This document shows positions 1 through 7,785 of a stretch of DNA of 50,039 bases, in pieces. Under the pieces are notes generated by a model. It was not told where the DNA came from, made no database searches, and was given only the letters and a program-made list of their open reading frames with translations. Numbering within the stretch: the first letter of the stretch is position 1; the number at the start of each line of letters is the position of its first letter. The position numbers were made by a program, and so were the translations under genes. This stretch comes from Bacteroidota bacterium (GTDB taxonomy: Bacteria; Bacteroidota; Bacteroidia; JAIBAJ01). The stretch spans positions 1-50,039 of the forward strand of contig CANJNG010000008.1 in assembly GCA_947475205.1 (NCBI GenBank). Direction: 5' to 3'.

Positions 1-27
1 AGAGGGTAATTAGAATTGAGATAACCA

Positions 28-726
28 ATGAACAAAACCATAAAAAACGCCACCGAGGCAATTAAAGATATTGAAAGCGGAACAACCCTTATGCTGGGTG
101 GGTTCGGGCTTTGCGGAATTCCCGAAAACTGCATTGCTGCCTTAGTAGCAAAAGGAATTAGCAATTTAACCTGCATTTCAAACAATGCCGGAGTTGATGA
201 TTTTGGATTGGGGCTATTGCTCAAAGGGCATCAAATAAAGAAAATGATTTCATCTTATGTAGGTGAAAATGCTGAGTTTGAGCGTCAGTTACTTAGCGGC
301 GAGTTGGAAGTGGATTTAATCCCTCAAGGCACATTAGCCGAACGACTGAGAGCAGGAGGAGCGGGTATCCCTGCATTTTTTACTCCAGCGGGATATGGAA
401 CCGAGGTGGCTGAAGGCAAAGAAGTGAGAGAATTTGATGGGAAGAAATACATTTTAGAAAGTTGGCTCAAAGCCGATTTTGCTATCGTGAAAGCCTGGAA
501 AGGCGATACAATGGGTAATTTGATTTTTAAAGCCACAGCCCGTAACTTTAACCCAATGATGGCAATGGCCGGAAAAATAACCATTGCTGAAGTAGAACAT
601 CTTGTTCCTGCCGGAGAACTTGACCCCGACCAAATTCATACACCCGGAATATTCGTACAGCGTATTTTCGAAGGGGTAAATTACGAAAAACGTATCGAGC
701 AAAGAACCATTACCCCAAGAGCTTAA
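28..726 (+). CDS. scoA: 3-oxoacid CoA-transferase subunit A
   Basis: The 232-residue protein matches the alpha subunit of succinyl-CoA:3-ketoacid (or acetoacetate) CoA-transferases, which move CoA between succinyl-CoA and acetoacetate in ketone-body and short-chain fatty-acid use in the cytoplasm. Visible family marks are the early glycine-rich segment [12 protein letters not shown], the SNNAG motif, the [20 protein letters not shown] stretch (residues about 101-120) and a conserved end near HTPGIFVQR. Length is normal for subunit A. The catalytic glutamate lies in subunit B, which would normally follow directly. Here an OsmC gene follows after 3 bp, so subunit B is either upstream of the window or elsewhere. 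The start at 28 is the first ATG and fits the family N-terminus. Confidence 0.93.
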   Translation: MNKTIKNATEAIKDIESGTTLMLGGFGLCGIPENCIAALVAKGISNLTCISNNAGVDDFGLGLLLKGHQIKKMISSYVGENAEFERQLLSGELEVDLIPQGTLAERLRAGGAGIPAFFTPAGYGTEVAEGKEVREFDGKKYILESWLKADFAIVKAWKGDTMGNLIFKATARNFNPMMAMAGKITIAEVEHLVPAGELDPDQIHTPGIFVQRIFEGVNYEKRIEQRTITPRA

Positions 727-729
727 ACT

Positions 730-1125
730 ATGGAAACTGCTACTGCTTACCTCGACAGAAACCATTACGAAACTAAAATTAAGGCTCGTCATTTAGAACT
801 CACATCCGATGAATCCATTGAGGCAGGAGGCTCAAACAAAGGCTTTGCTCCCAAGGAATTATTATGTGCTTCGCTTGCTGCATGCACTTCTATCACCTTA
901 CGAATGTATGCCGACCGCAAAGCATGGCCATTAGAAAGTTTAAATGTAGAAGTTACGCTTGAGCCCAACGATGCCGAGAAAAAGTCGGTGCTAAATCGTA
1001 GAATTGAACTCACCGGAAACCTGACATCTGAGCAAACAGAACGCCTCTTGCAAATTGCTAATCTTTGCCCGGTTCACAAGGTGCTATCGGGCAGTATGGA
1101 GATTAATACTACTATAAGTCAATAA
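730..1125 (+). CDS. OsmC family peroxiredoxin-like protein
   Basis: The 131-residue protein is a compact OsmC/Ohr-type protein; family members reduce organic hydroperoxides in the cytoplasm with two cysteines. The two expected cysteines are present: Cys52 in SLAACTS and Cys113 in NLCPVHK, with the typical PKELLCASLA helix before the first. A GGSNKGFAPKELL segment is also typical of OsmC proteins. The gene starts 3 bp after the CoA-transferase stop, so the two are probably cotranscribed. The biological link between them is not obvious, though OsmC genes often ride in metabolic operons. Substrate (peroxide or other) cannot be read from sequence. Confidence 0.9.
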   Translation: METATAYLDRNHYETKIKARHLELTSDESIEAGGSNKGFAPKELLCASLAACTSITLRMYADRKAWPLESLNVEVTLEPNDAEKKSVLNRRIELTGNLTSEQTERLLQIANLCPVHKVLSGSMEINTTISQ

Positions 1126-1128
1126 CCG

Positions 1129-1151
1129 TTTATCTAAAAATTGTAGATAAA
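1129..1151 (+). terminator. AT-rich hairpin after the OsmC gene
   Basis: TTTATCTA and TAGATAAA form a perfect 8-bp stem around a 7-nt loop, 3 bp after the OsmC stop. The stem is AT-rich and has no clear T tract, so it is a weak terminator candidate at best. Confidence 0.35.
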
Positions 1152-1174
1152 TTATAGACTATCAACAATTTCAA

Positions 1175-1182
1175 TACTTTTG
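1175..1182 (+). promoter_or_regulatory. -7 promoter box of apaG
   Basis: TACTTTTG fits the Bacteroidota -7 consensus TAnnTTTG and ends only 4 nt before the apaG ATG. No clear -33 TTTG is seen. If used, transcription would begin at or next to the start codon. Confidence 0.5.
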
Positions 1183-1186
1183 GCCA

Positions 1187-1573
1187 ATGGTTACTCAAGT
1201 TTCTTCAGGGATAAAGGTTTCGGTGAAAACAAAGTTTGAGAAAAACTATTCCAATCCGAAGCTCTCACATTACTTCTTTTCCTATAAAATTGAAATTGTA
1301 AATACTAACGATTTTGCGGTGCAATTGCTGCGACGACACTGGTTTATTTTCGATAGCAACAATTCAAAGAGTGAAGTAAAGGGCGAAGGAGTAGTTGGGC
1401 AGCAGCCTGTAATTGATCCCGGTAACAGTTATGTATATGAAAGCGGTTGCAACCTAAGAACCGGCATTGGTAAAATGCACGGAAATTATCAGTTTGTGCG
1501 GCTTTTCGATGAAGAAATTATGGTGATTCAGATTCCTGAATTCACCATGATGCTGCCTGAGCTTATGAATTAG
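1187..1573 (+). CDS. apaG: ApaG family protein
   Basis: The 128-residue protein matches ApaG, a small cytoplasmic fibronectin-III-like fold protein once linked to Co2+/Mg2+ handling and to diadenosine tetraphosphate metabolism; its molecular role remains unclear. The diagnostic core is plain: VQLLRRHWFIFDSN, then EVKGEGVVGQQPVIDPG and the YESGCNLRT stretch, ending with an acidic PEFTMMLPE tail. Length is typical. A -7 box ends 4 nt upstream of the ATG, so the transcript may be leaderless. It faces the SpoIIE phosphatase gene tail to tail with a 17-bp gap. Confidence 0.93.
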   Translation: MVTQVSSGIKVSVKTKFEKNYSNPKLSHYFFSYKIEIVNTNDFAVQLLRRHWFIFDSNNSKSEVKGEGVVGQQPVIDPGNSYVYESGCNLRTGIGKMHGNYQFVRLFDEEIMVIQIPEFTMMLPELMN

Positions 1574-1590
1574 CAGGGATATAATTTGCC

Positions 1591-2787
1591 TTAAACTCTT
1601 ATCCCAATCACGCACACGTCATCCATTTGTCGTGATTTACCTTTCCAAGTATCAAGGTAGTTTCCTAAGTAAGTGCATTGCTCATCCATGTTCAGATGCT
1701 GAATATTGCGTAATTCTTCCTTAAACCGCTTCGTCATTAACTTTTGGTTTAGCTCGCTAAATTGGTCGGCATACCCATCCGATGAAATATAAAAGGTGTC
1801 GCCAGGCAGTAAGGGTATGCGATACTGTAAATATGACTTTTCTCCATTCCCATAGTTAATTCCGCCAATACCCGCCACCGTGGCCTTCTGTTCGGTAAAC
1901 TCTCCGCCCGAAATAAAATACAAAGGACGATTTGCCCCAGCATAATTAAGCGTCTTGTTGCCATCAGGGTGGTTGGTTATTACACATAACCCCACATCCA
2001 TGCCATCGTTAGCCTTATTATAGTTGTTGCCCGACTCGTCTGATTCCGAACTTTGTTTCAAAGCCTGATTAATCTCTAAATCCAACTGAAATAGAATTTG
2101 AGAAGCATCACTAATCCCATTTTCGTTCACAATCTGGTTAAGCAGCGTATTACCAATCATACTCATAAAAGCACCCGGAACCCCATGCCCTGTGCAGTCG
2201 CAGCACGCTATAACCGTATAACTATCGAAATGCGAAAACCAGTAGAAATCACCGCTCACAATATCACGGGGTTTAAATAAAACAAACGAATGTGGCAGAG
2301 CCATTTTAATTTCTTCTTGCGTGGGCAAAATCGCAGCTTGAATCCGCTGAGCATAATTCACACTATCCATAATACTCTGGTGCTTTTCCTCTATTTCATT
2401 CTTCAATTCATTAATCCGTTCCTTTTCCTTATGAATCGAGGTCGAAGTTTGCCAAAGCTTTTTCACCTTCTCGTCCAGTTTTTTCTTATCCGCTTCAAGT
2501 TTATCTTTTTCTAATTGCAAATTCTCGTTCAGTGTGTCCACCTTTGCCTTTTCCTTGTGAACAGTTTCGCTCATTTTCCACAGCTTTTTATTCTTTTGCT
2601 CAAACTTCTGTTTCTCCGTCTCTAATTGCTGAAGCTGCTCCTGAACATTAACTGATTTGGAAAGTTCAGCTTTTAGTGCTTCAAATTCAGCCTGAACTTG
2701 CCGGTGGTTTCGCGATTTTAACCACAACCCAAACGAAAGAGCTACAATAAAACAACCCAGAAAGCCAATGATTGCTACGGAATACAT
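1591..2787 (-). CDS. Membrane-anchored SpoIIE-type PP2C phosphatase
   Basis: The 398-residue protein starts with one membrane helix (about residues 4-23), followed by a long charged coiled coil (about 30-150) and a C-terminal SpoIIE/PPM phosphatase domain (about 165-398). Metal-binding acidic residues are visible at Asp180 in VSGDFYW and Asp197 in CCDCTGHGVPGA, both standard for the family. Such proteins dephosphorylate anti-sigma-factor antagonists or other Ser/Thr phosphoproteins. The coiled coil probably relays a signal from the membrane or a partner; no sensor domain such as PAS or 7TM is seen. No anti-sigma factor or antagonist gene lies nearby. Confidence 0.9.
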   Translation of the reverse strand: MYSVAIIGFLGCFIVALSFGLWLKSRNHRQVQAEFEALKAELSKSVNVQEQLQQLETEKQKFEQKNKKLWKMSETVHKEKAKVDTLNENLQLEKDKLEADKKKLDEKVKKLWQTSTSIHKEKERINELKNEIEEKHQSIMDSVNYAQRIQAAILPTQEEIKMALPHSFVLFKPRDIVSGDFYWFSHFDSYTVIACCDCTGHGVPGAFMSMIGNTLLNQIVNENGISDASQILFQLDLEINQALKQSSESDESGNNYNKANDGMDVGLCVITNHPDGNKTLNYAGANRPLYFISGGEFTEQKATVAGIGGINYGNGEKSYLQYRIPLLPGDTFYISSDGYADQFSELNQKLMTKRFKEELRNIQHLNMDEQCTYLGNYLDTWKGKSRQMDDVCVIGIRV

Positions 2788-2928
2788 ATTTCGGCAAAGC
2801 TATTGGAAATTGCTCAGTTTTTTGTACCACATTTTAACCACTGTTTTGAATAACCTGCTGTTTACAAATTAGAATTTTTGAGCAGAATCAGCAAACCGCT
2901 CCAACTAATTTTACCCAATATAATTAAA

Positions 2929-3933
2929 ATGAAATTCACAAAAGCTCCTGTTATACTTACCGTTGCCATATTTATCTCATCCTGCGTTTCAACTAAGCAA
3001 TACAAGGAAACACTATCGGAACAGCAACAATGCGAAACAAATTTGGCTCAAACCAAGAAAGAAGCCGATAGCCTTTCCGTGTTATCAAACGAGCGGCAAG
3101 CCAATATAGACAAGCTAAGCAAAGAAAAGAGTACTTTAATTTCAGATTCGGCCATAAGCGGCGAAAATTTAAGGCAACTGAAAAATAAGTATTCTGCCCT
3201 CGATAGCGAACACGACTTATTGCTCGAACGCCAAAAAATGATGGAAAGCGGTAGCGAAGCCGACAAAAAGAAACTGGCTGAACTGTTTCACAAATCGCAA
3301 ACAGCTTTAGTAGAGCAAGAAACCATGCTTCGGAAAATGAGTGCCGAAATTGAGAAGAAAGAGCAGGATTTACACAAAGCTCAAATAGACCTCAAGCAAA
3401 GAGAAAAACGCACCAACGAACTCGAATCCATCATTTACAGAAAAGATTCTGCTGTGAAAGCCCTAAAGCAACACATCGCCGATGCCTTAATTGGTTTCAA
3501 AAACAGTGGCTTAACCGTAGAGCAACGCAATGGAAAAGTATATGTATCGGTGGATGAGAAACTCCTGTTTCAGAGTGGAAGTTGGATTGTGGATGCAAAA
3601 GGTCAGGATGCTTTGAAGAAACTTTCAAAAGCATTAGAAACCCAGGCCGGAATAAACATTATGGTGGAAGGCCATACCGATAATGTAGCATTCAGCGGAA
3701 GCAATCAAGTAAAGGACAATTGGGATTTAAGCGTAATGCGGGCTACTGCCATCACGAAACTAATCCTAACCGATAGCAAACTAAAACCCAATCAAGTTAC
3801 CGCTGCCGGGCGAAGCGAATATCTTCCTGTGGAGAAAGCCAACACACCTGAAGCTCGCCAGAAAAACCGACGCACCGAAATAATCATCTCCCCCAAAGTG
3901 GATGAGCTGTTGAAGATTTTAGAAACAAACTAA
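2929..3933 (+). CDS. OmpA-family lipoprotein with coiled coil
   Basis: The 334-residue protein has a lipoprotein signal ending in a lipobox FISSC (Cys19), a long coiled coil (about 25-185) and a C-terminal OmpA domain (about 215-330) that binds peptidoglycan. OmpA marks include MVEGHTDNVAF and the QKNRRTEIII end. The start chosen is the ATG at 2929. A TTG 51 bp upstream would add a charged leader in front of the signal peptide and is unlikely. It probably tethers the outer membrane to the cell wall. It is divergent from the SpoIIE gene with a 141-bp gap. Confidence 0.88.
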   Translation: MKFTKAPVILTVAIFISSCVSTKQYKETLSEQQQCETNLAQTKKEADSLSVLSNERQANIDKLSKEKSTLISDSAISGENLRQLKNKYSALDSEHDLLLERQKMMESGSEADKKKLAELFHKSQTALVEQETMLRKMSAEIEKKEQDLHKAQIDLKQREKRTNELESIIYRKDSAVKALKQHIADALIGFKNSGLTVEQRNGKVYVSVDEKLLFQSGSWIVDAKGQDALKKLSKALETQAGINIMVEGHTDNVAFSGSNQVKDNWDLSVMRATAITKLILTDSKLKPNQVTAAGRSEYLPVEKANTPEARQKNRRTEIIISPKVDELLKILETN

Positions 3934-4086
3934 AAGTTTGAAGTTAGACATTAGCCATTGACAGAAGCTCAACAGCCAACTTTCATTTTTTTAGCGGTTG
4001 TTGTTTGCAGCATCTAAAAACCCTGAATACAAAATATATAATAATGTAATTACTTATTATACAGTATCAAAATCAATAATTCTTTA

Positions 4087-4094
4087 TATATTTG
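4087..4094 (+). promoter_or_regulatory. -7 promoter box of the TPR lipoprotein
   Basis: TATATTTG fits the Bacteroidota -7 consensus and lies 22 nt before the ATG at 4117. No good -33 box is visible. Confidence 0.45.
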
Positions 4095-4116
4095 GCAATT
4101 CTTTTCAAATGAATAA

Positions 4117-4821
4117 ATGAAATTCGCTCAAAAGCTAACACTCCTATTGTTGGTAATGGGGCTTTCTGCTTGCGAAAACCGTAAAGGCGAGGAAAAGCCA
4201 TATTGGGTGCAGGCGGCGGCTTTGGGCGATGAAAAAGTAGCGAATGGGTTGTATGAAGAAGCCATTGCAGACTACAGTAGAGCAATTGAATTAGATTCCA
4301 CATACGCCATTGCCTTTTGTAACAGAGGCTATGCAAAACGCAATTCCGGGAACTATGTTGGGGCAATTGCAGACTATGATAAAGCAATAGCACTTGACCC
4401 CAAAATGGCGGAAGCCTACAATAACAGAGCTATTGTCAAAGGTGACCTAAAAGACATAACGGGAGGTATGGAAGATATAGCTAAAGCCTTAGCAATTAAT
4501 CCAAAATCAGCCGAAATTTACATTAATTTTGGCACGTTGAAACGTAAAAATGGTGATTTGGAAGGTGCGATAGAAGCATTTAATAAAGCTATAAGTTGTG
4601 ACCCCAAGTGTTTAATTGCCTACAATAACCGAGGTAGTGCAAAACGAAAATTAAACGATTTGAAAGGTGCTTTAGCTGATTTTAGCAAAGCCATTGAACT
4701 CGACCCCAGCTTTGCCGTTGCTTACAACAATCGCAGTTTGGTGAAAAAGAAACTCGGTGATTTAGCAGGTGCTGAAATAGATAGTGTTAAATACATCAGC
4801 CTCGAAACAAAGGTTCAATAA
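4117..4821 (+). CDS. TPR-repeat lipoprotein
   Basis: The 234-residue protein carries a lipoprotein signal with lipobox LSAC (Cys19) followed by about five or six tetratricopeptide repeats filling the rest of the protein. Each repeat shows the 34-residue pattern with phrases such as AYNNRGSAKRKLNDLKGALA and AIELDP. TPR arrays bind protein partners, so this is probably a scaffold on the periplasmic face of a membrane. No catalytic domain is present. The partner is unknown, and the neighbours give no clear hint. Confidence 0.88.
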   Translation: MKFAQKLTLLLLVMGLSACENRKGEEKPYWVQAAALGDEKVANGLYEEAIADYSRAIELDSTYAIAFCNRGYAKRNSGNYVGAIADYDKAIALDPKMAEAYNNRAIVKGDLKDITGGMEDIAKALAINPKSAEIYINFGTLKRKNGDLEGAIEAFNKAISCDPKCLIAYNNRGSAKRKLNDLKGALADFSKAIELDPSFAVAYNNRSLVKKKLGDLAGAEIDSVKYISLETKVQ

Positions 4822-4859
4822 TTCATTCTTTACTATTTCAATTATTAAGCTAGAAGGTT

Positions 4860-5702
4860 CTAAGTATTAATCTTAAACCTGTCTCCAAGCTTTTTATCCA
4901 TTTGCCCTTTTATCATTTTGGTGTAGCCTGTTGGGAAAAGGCGGGTAACAGAGTCTAATAATTTGCCATCAATACCAATAACCAAGCGGGTTTTGCGGCG
5001 TTCAACTGCATTAAGGATTTGCTGGGCAGCTTCTTCTGCTGATGTGCGAGCTATTTCATCAAAATTCTTAATTCCTTCATCAAATATTTCCTGAGTTACC
5101 CGATTTCCTGACATTTTGGAGTTTCGGGCAATGTTGGTTTTGATGCCTCCTGGATGCACACAGGTAACCCCAATATTTGTGTCCTGAAGTTCCATTCTAA
5201 GTGATTCGGTAAAACCTCGTACTCCAAATTTTGCTGTACAATAGGCCGATTGCTGCTGGATTCCCGCTAAACCAAACACACTGGAAATGTTGATAATGTG
5301 TCCACTATTTCGTTTAATCATGGTTGGGAGAAATGCTTTTGTCATTCGCACCACCCCCCAAAGATTAATGTTTAGCAGCCATTCAAAATCCTCAATAGGT
5401 GTTTCATGAAAATTACCTGACGACAAAGCCACACCTGCATTATTGAATATGAATAACTTTTCTATTTTGAATCTCTGTACTATCTCCTGAGCAAAAGCTG
5501 CAATTTCATCGGGCTTCGACACATCTAAATGATGGGTTTCTATTTTTCCATTGGCCAGAGATTTAGTTTCAGATAAGCCACCATCATTAATGTCATTAGC
5601 TATAACATAGCTATCTTTCTGGCAAAGCTGAACGGCCAATTGGCGACCAATGCCCGATGCCGCTCCGGTTACAATTGATACACTGTTTTCAAAATGATTC
5701 AT
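4860..5702 (-). CDS. Short-chain dehydrogenase/reductase (SDR)
   Basis: The 280-residue protein is a classical SDR. It has the cofactor motif TGAASGIG (12-19), NNAG (87-90), a catalytic serine at about 140-141 in INISSVFG, and YCTAK with Tyr154 and Lys158. ANDIND after the second beta strand suggests NAD(H)-type binding more than NADP, but this is weak evidence. The C-terminal part (about 200-280) is longer than in minimal SDRs and resembles members acting on lipids or fatty-acid-like substrates. The substrate is unknown. It is divergent from the DUF721 gene. Confidence 0.9.
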   Translation of the reverse strand: MNHFENSVSIVTGAASGIGRQLAVQLCQKDSYVIANDINDGGLSETKSLANGKIETHHLDVSKPDEIAAFAQEIVQRFKIEKLFIFNNAGVALSSGNFHETPIEDFEWLLNINLWGVVRMTKAFLPTMIKRNSGHIINISSVFGLAGIQQQSAYCTAKFGVRGFTESLRMELQDTNIGVTCVHPGGIKTNIARNSKMSGNRVTQEIFDEGIKNFDEIARTSAEEAAQQILNAVERRKTRLVIGIDGKLLDSVTRLFPTGYTKMIKGQMDKKLGDRFKINT

Positions 5703-5723
5703 TTTTGGTTTTTTATTTGGAAT

Positions 5724-5756
5724 TTTGTTTTTGCAATTGCTTTTCTACTATTTTCG
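5724..5756 (+). promoter_or_regulatory. -33/-7 promoter of the DUF721 gene
   Basis: TTTG at 5724-5727 is followed after 21 nt by TATTTTCG at 5749-5756. This matches Bacteroidota -33/-7 spacing with one change (C for T) in the -7 box. The -7 box ends 3 nt before the chosen ATG, implying a leaderless or nearly leaderless transcript. The -33 box lies 22 bp from the divergent SDR start codon. Confidence 0.5.
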
Positions 5757-5759
5757 CTT

Positions 5760-6041
5760 ATGTCGCAATCTAGTGTTAAAGAAGTTTTAGATGCTTTAAT
5801 GAAACATTACGGGCTTACCGAAAAATTTAAGGAAAACCGGGTAATAGAAGTGTGGGAAAAAGTGATGGGGCCGTTTGTTTCGCAAAAAACTACGGATGTA
5901 AAAGTAGTAAAACACAAGCTATATATAAGTTTAAGTTCGGCGGCTTTGCGAAGCGAAATGCAGTTCGAAAAAGAAAGAATCATTTCGCTGATGAATACAG
6001 AAATAGGGGAAGATTTTATTAAGGAAGTGGTGATTGGGTAA
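5760..6041 (+). CDS. DUF721/DciA-like protein
   Basis: The 93-residue protein matches DUF721, the family that includes DciA, the helicase-loading helper found in bacteria lacking DnaC/DnaI. Family marks are LDALMKHYGL near the N-terminus, VWEKVMGPFVSQKT in the middle and a KLYISLSSAALRSEM segment. An upstream in-frame ATG at 5694 would add a hydrophobic leader that overlaps the SDR gene start; the ATG at 5760 fits the family and sits directly after a promoter box, so I used it. A role in replication is inference from the family. Confidence 0.85.
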   Translation: MSQSSVKEVLDALMKHYGLTEKFKENRVIEVWEKVMGPFVSQKTTDVKVVKHKLYISLSSAALRSEMQFEKERIISLMNTEIGEDFIKEVVIG

Positions 6042-6057
6042 ACTTTCCAGCCTCAAT

Positions 6058-6888
6058 CTATTCCATCAAACCATTGTAAATTATGTTTTCAGATTGCAAA
6101 CTATTTACTAAAACGGTTTTCGATTCAAATAAACCATATACTGTGGAGCCGCTTCCGCTCATAGCTGCGTAAACCGCTCCTGATTGATACAACTCATCTT
6201 TCAACATAGCCAATTTAGGATACTTGGGGAAAAGAGAATCTTCGAAATCATTTTTCACAACACCTTTCCATTCCCGAAGAGGTAATTCGTTTAATGTTTG
6301 TAAATCAAATTCAGGTTTAGTTGGCACCACTCCGGTGTAAGCTTCTTGTGTGCTTATATGAATGTTTGGATAAATCGTCACAAGGAAAAGATGTTTGAGA
6401 TTTATTAGGGTTATCGGCTTAGAAAGTTCACCTCTGCCGTAGCAAAAAGCAGGTTTGTTTTGAATAAAGAAACTGCAATCGCTGCCAATTTGTGCTGCGA
6501 TTTCTTCGCGTCTGGATTGGGAAATGTTTAATTGACAAAGACTATTGAGCAGGTTAATGAAAAATGCAGCATCGGCAGAACCGCCACCTAATCCTGCCCC
6601 AGTTGGAATAAGTTTATGAAGTTGAGCCTTGATTCCGGGTAAGGGGTAGTGCTTACTTATTTCGCGATGAACTTTAAGGCATAGATTATTGGTTGCATCA
6701 CCCGGGATTTCGTTTCCGCTGGTCATAAACTGTATTTCACCATCGGGAATAGTTAAATCTATTACGGCCTCCAAGGCATCTTTTACAGGAGCGGGATAAA
6801 ATACACTTTCAATATTGTGGTATCCATCAGGTCGCTTTTCGGTGATAAATAAGCCAATGTTAATTTTAGCGTTGGGGAATAGGAGCAT
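6058..6888 (-). CDS. ispE: 4-diphosphocytidyl-2-C-methyl-D-erythritol kinase
   Basis: The 276-residue protein is IspE, the GHMP-family kinase that phosphorylates CDP-methylerythritol in the MEP pathway of isoprenoid synthesis. It has the N-terminal AKINIGLF strand, the ATP-binding glycine-rich loop PTGAGLGGGSADAA and the late SGSGSTVYGLF motif. Length is normal. It begins 16 bp after the stop of the GldL-like gene, so it may be the last gene of that transcription unit, although no functional link is apparent. Confidence 0.94.
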   Translation of the reverse strand: MLLFPNAKINIGLFITEKRPDGYHNIESVFYPAPVKDALEAVIDLTIPDGEIQFMTSGNEIPGDATNNLCLKVHREISKHYPLPGIKAQLHKLIPTGAGLGGGSADAAFFINLLNSLCQLNISQSRREEIAAQIGSDCSFFIQNKPAFCYGRGELSKPITLINLKHLFLVTIYPNIHISTQEAYTGVVPTKPEFDLQTLNELPLREWKGVVKNDFEDSLFPKYPKLAMLKDELYQSGAVYAAMSGSGSTVYGLFESKTVLVNSLQSENIIYNGLME

Positions 6889-6904
6889 ACTCTATATTTA
6901 TCAA

Positions 6905-7783
6905 TTACAGCTGGATATTCAAATTCTTAACTGTGTCTGCTGGTGAGGTTTTGAATTGCCCACGAAGTTGAATAGTAGTACTGTCATCAACGGGAATATC
7001 CCAAAAGATATTATTTTGAATATCCCAAAAAGTTTGTAAATTATTGTTGTATATGCCTAACCGTGAGACGTTTTCCGAGGTAGATTCAGCATCATCGAGA
7101 GCCCTCCAAGTAGCAGGTTTTTCAATTGAATATATTCCGGGGAGAAAGCCCGCACGCCATCCCCAAAAATGAATGGAGATAATTACAAAAGCAGTAAAAA
7201 GGTATGGCAATATGCCCGGGATAGATTGATAGAAATTCCATTCGTTTTTCTTTTCTTGGGGCAAATAAAATTTAACGGCAAAGAAATAGACTATAGTAGC
7301 AACCGTTAAACCAAGCCCTAAAATACGAAATTCTGCACTCATAGGCCAATGTTGGAGTTTGGTAACAATACCAATGAGCATTAATACTGCCGAGGATGAA
7401 GCTAAAAAACGCAGCCCACGGTTTAGTCGGTCGCCTTTGATGAGTTTTATTAAAGAGATTACAGCTATTCCGGCATACATTCCTGTAAGCAAAAAAAGGC
7501 CGCTCACCATAAAAACTGCGGATAAAGGCCACCATAGCAGTTTGCCTCCCAAGCCCCATAACGATACAGCCAAAACGGTTTGCCCAAAATTGAATGCCCC
7601 TCGAATTTTGCGAGTTTTCCGAAATTTGACAATGGCTGATATAATTTGTTCTAAAATTAAGGAAACGCTAAACATCAATAACGATGCTGCAACAAGCATC
7701 ATACCATAATCGTTTTGGGCGAAATTGGCAAAGCAACCCAATACAAACAGGGCTATGAGGAGGTAAGTGAGGGTACGAAACAT
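6905..7783 (-). CDS. Multi-pass membrane protein with GldL-like hairpins
   Basis: The 292-residue protein has about six or seven membrane helices in its first 205 residues and a soluble C-terminal tail of about 85 residues. Two segments, KLLWWPLSA (81-89) and KLQHWPMSA (142-150), each sit between hydrophobic helices and resemble the K-x-x-HWPGA turn of the GldL membrane hairpin; the second, with IGIVTKLQHWP before it and an AEFRILGLGL helix after it, is closest. GldL is the inner-membrane motor subunit paired with GldM in T9SS/gliding. The start at 7783 lies 2 bp after the nSTAND1-B stop, so the two are coupled; the longer reading frame that overlaps that gene is less likely. The similarity is by eye and local; it is not a true GldL orthologue. 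Confidence 0.6.
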   Translation of the reverse strand: MFRTLTYLLIALFVLGCFANFAQNDYGMMLVAASLLMFSVSLILEQIISAIVKFRKTRKIRGAFNFGQTVLAVSLWGLGGKLLWWPLSAVFMVSGLFLLTGMYAGIAVISLIKLIKGDRLNRGLRFLASSSAVLMLIGIVTKLQHWPMSAEFRILGLGLTVATIVYFFAVKFYLPQEKKNEWNFYQSIPGILPYLFTAFVIISIHFWGWRAGFLPGIYSIEKPATWRALDDAESTSENVSRLGIYNNNLQTFWDIQNNIFWDIPVDDSTTIQLRGQFKTSPADTVKNLNIQL

Positions 7784-7785
7784 TT

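Noticed and set aside
2878-2928. TTG start adding 17 residues to the OmpA lipoprotein
   Set aside because: It would place a charged leader before a normal lipoprotein signal peptide.
5694-5759. N-terminal membrane helix of the DUF721 protein
   Set aside because: The extension overlaps the divergent SDR start and contains the promoter; the family start matches the ATG at 5760.
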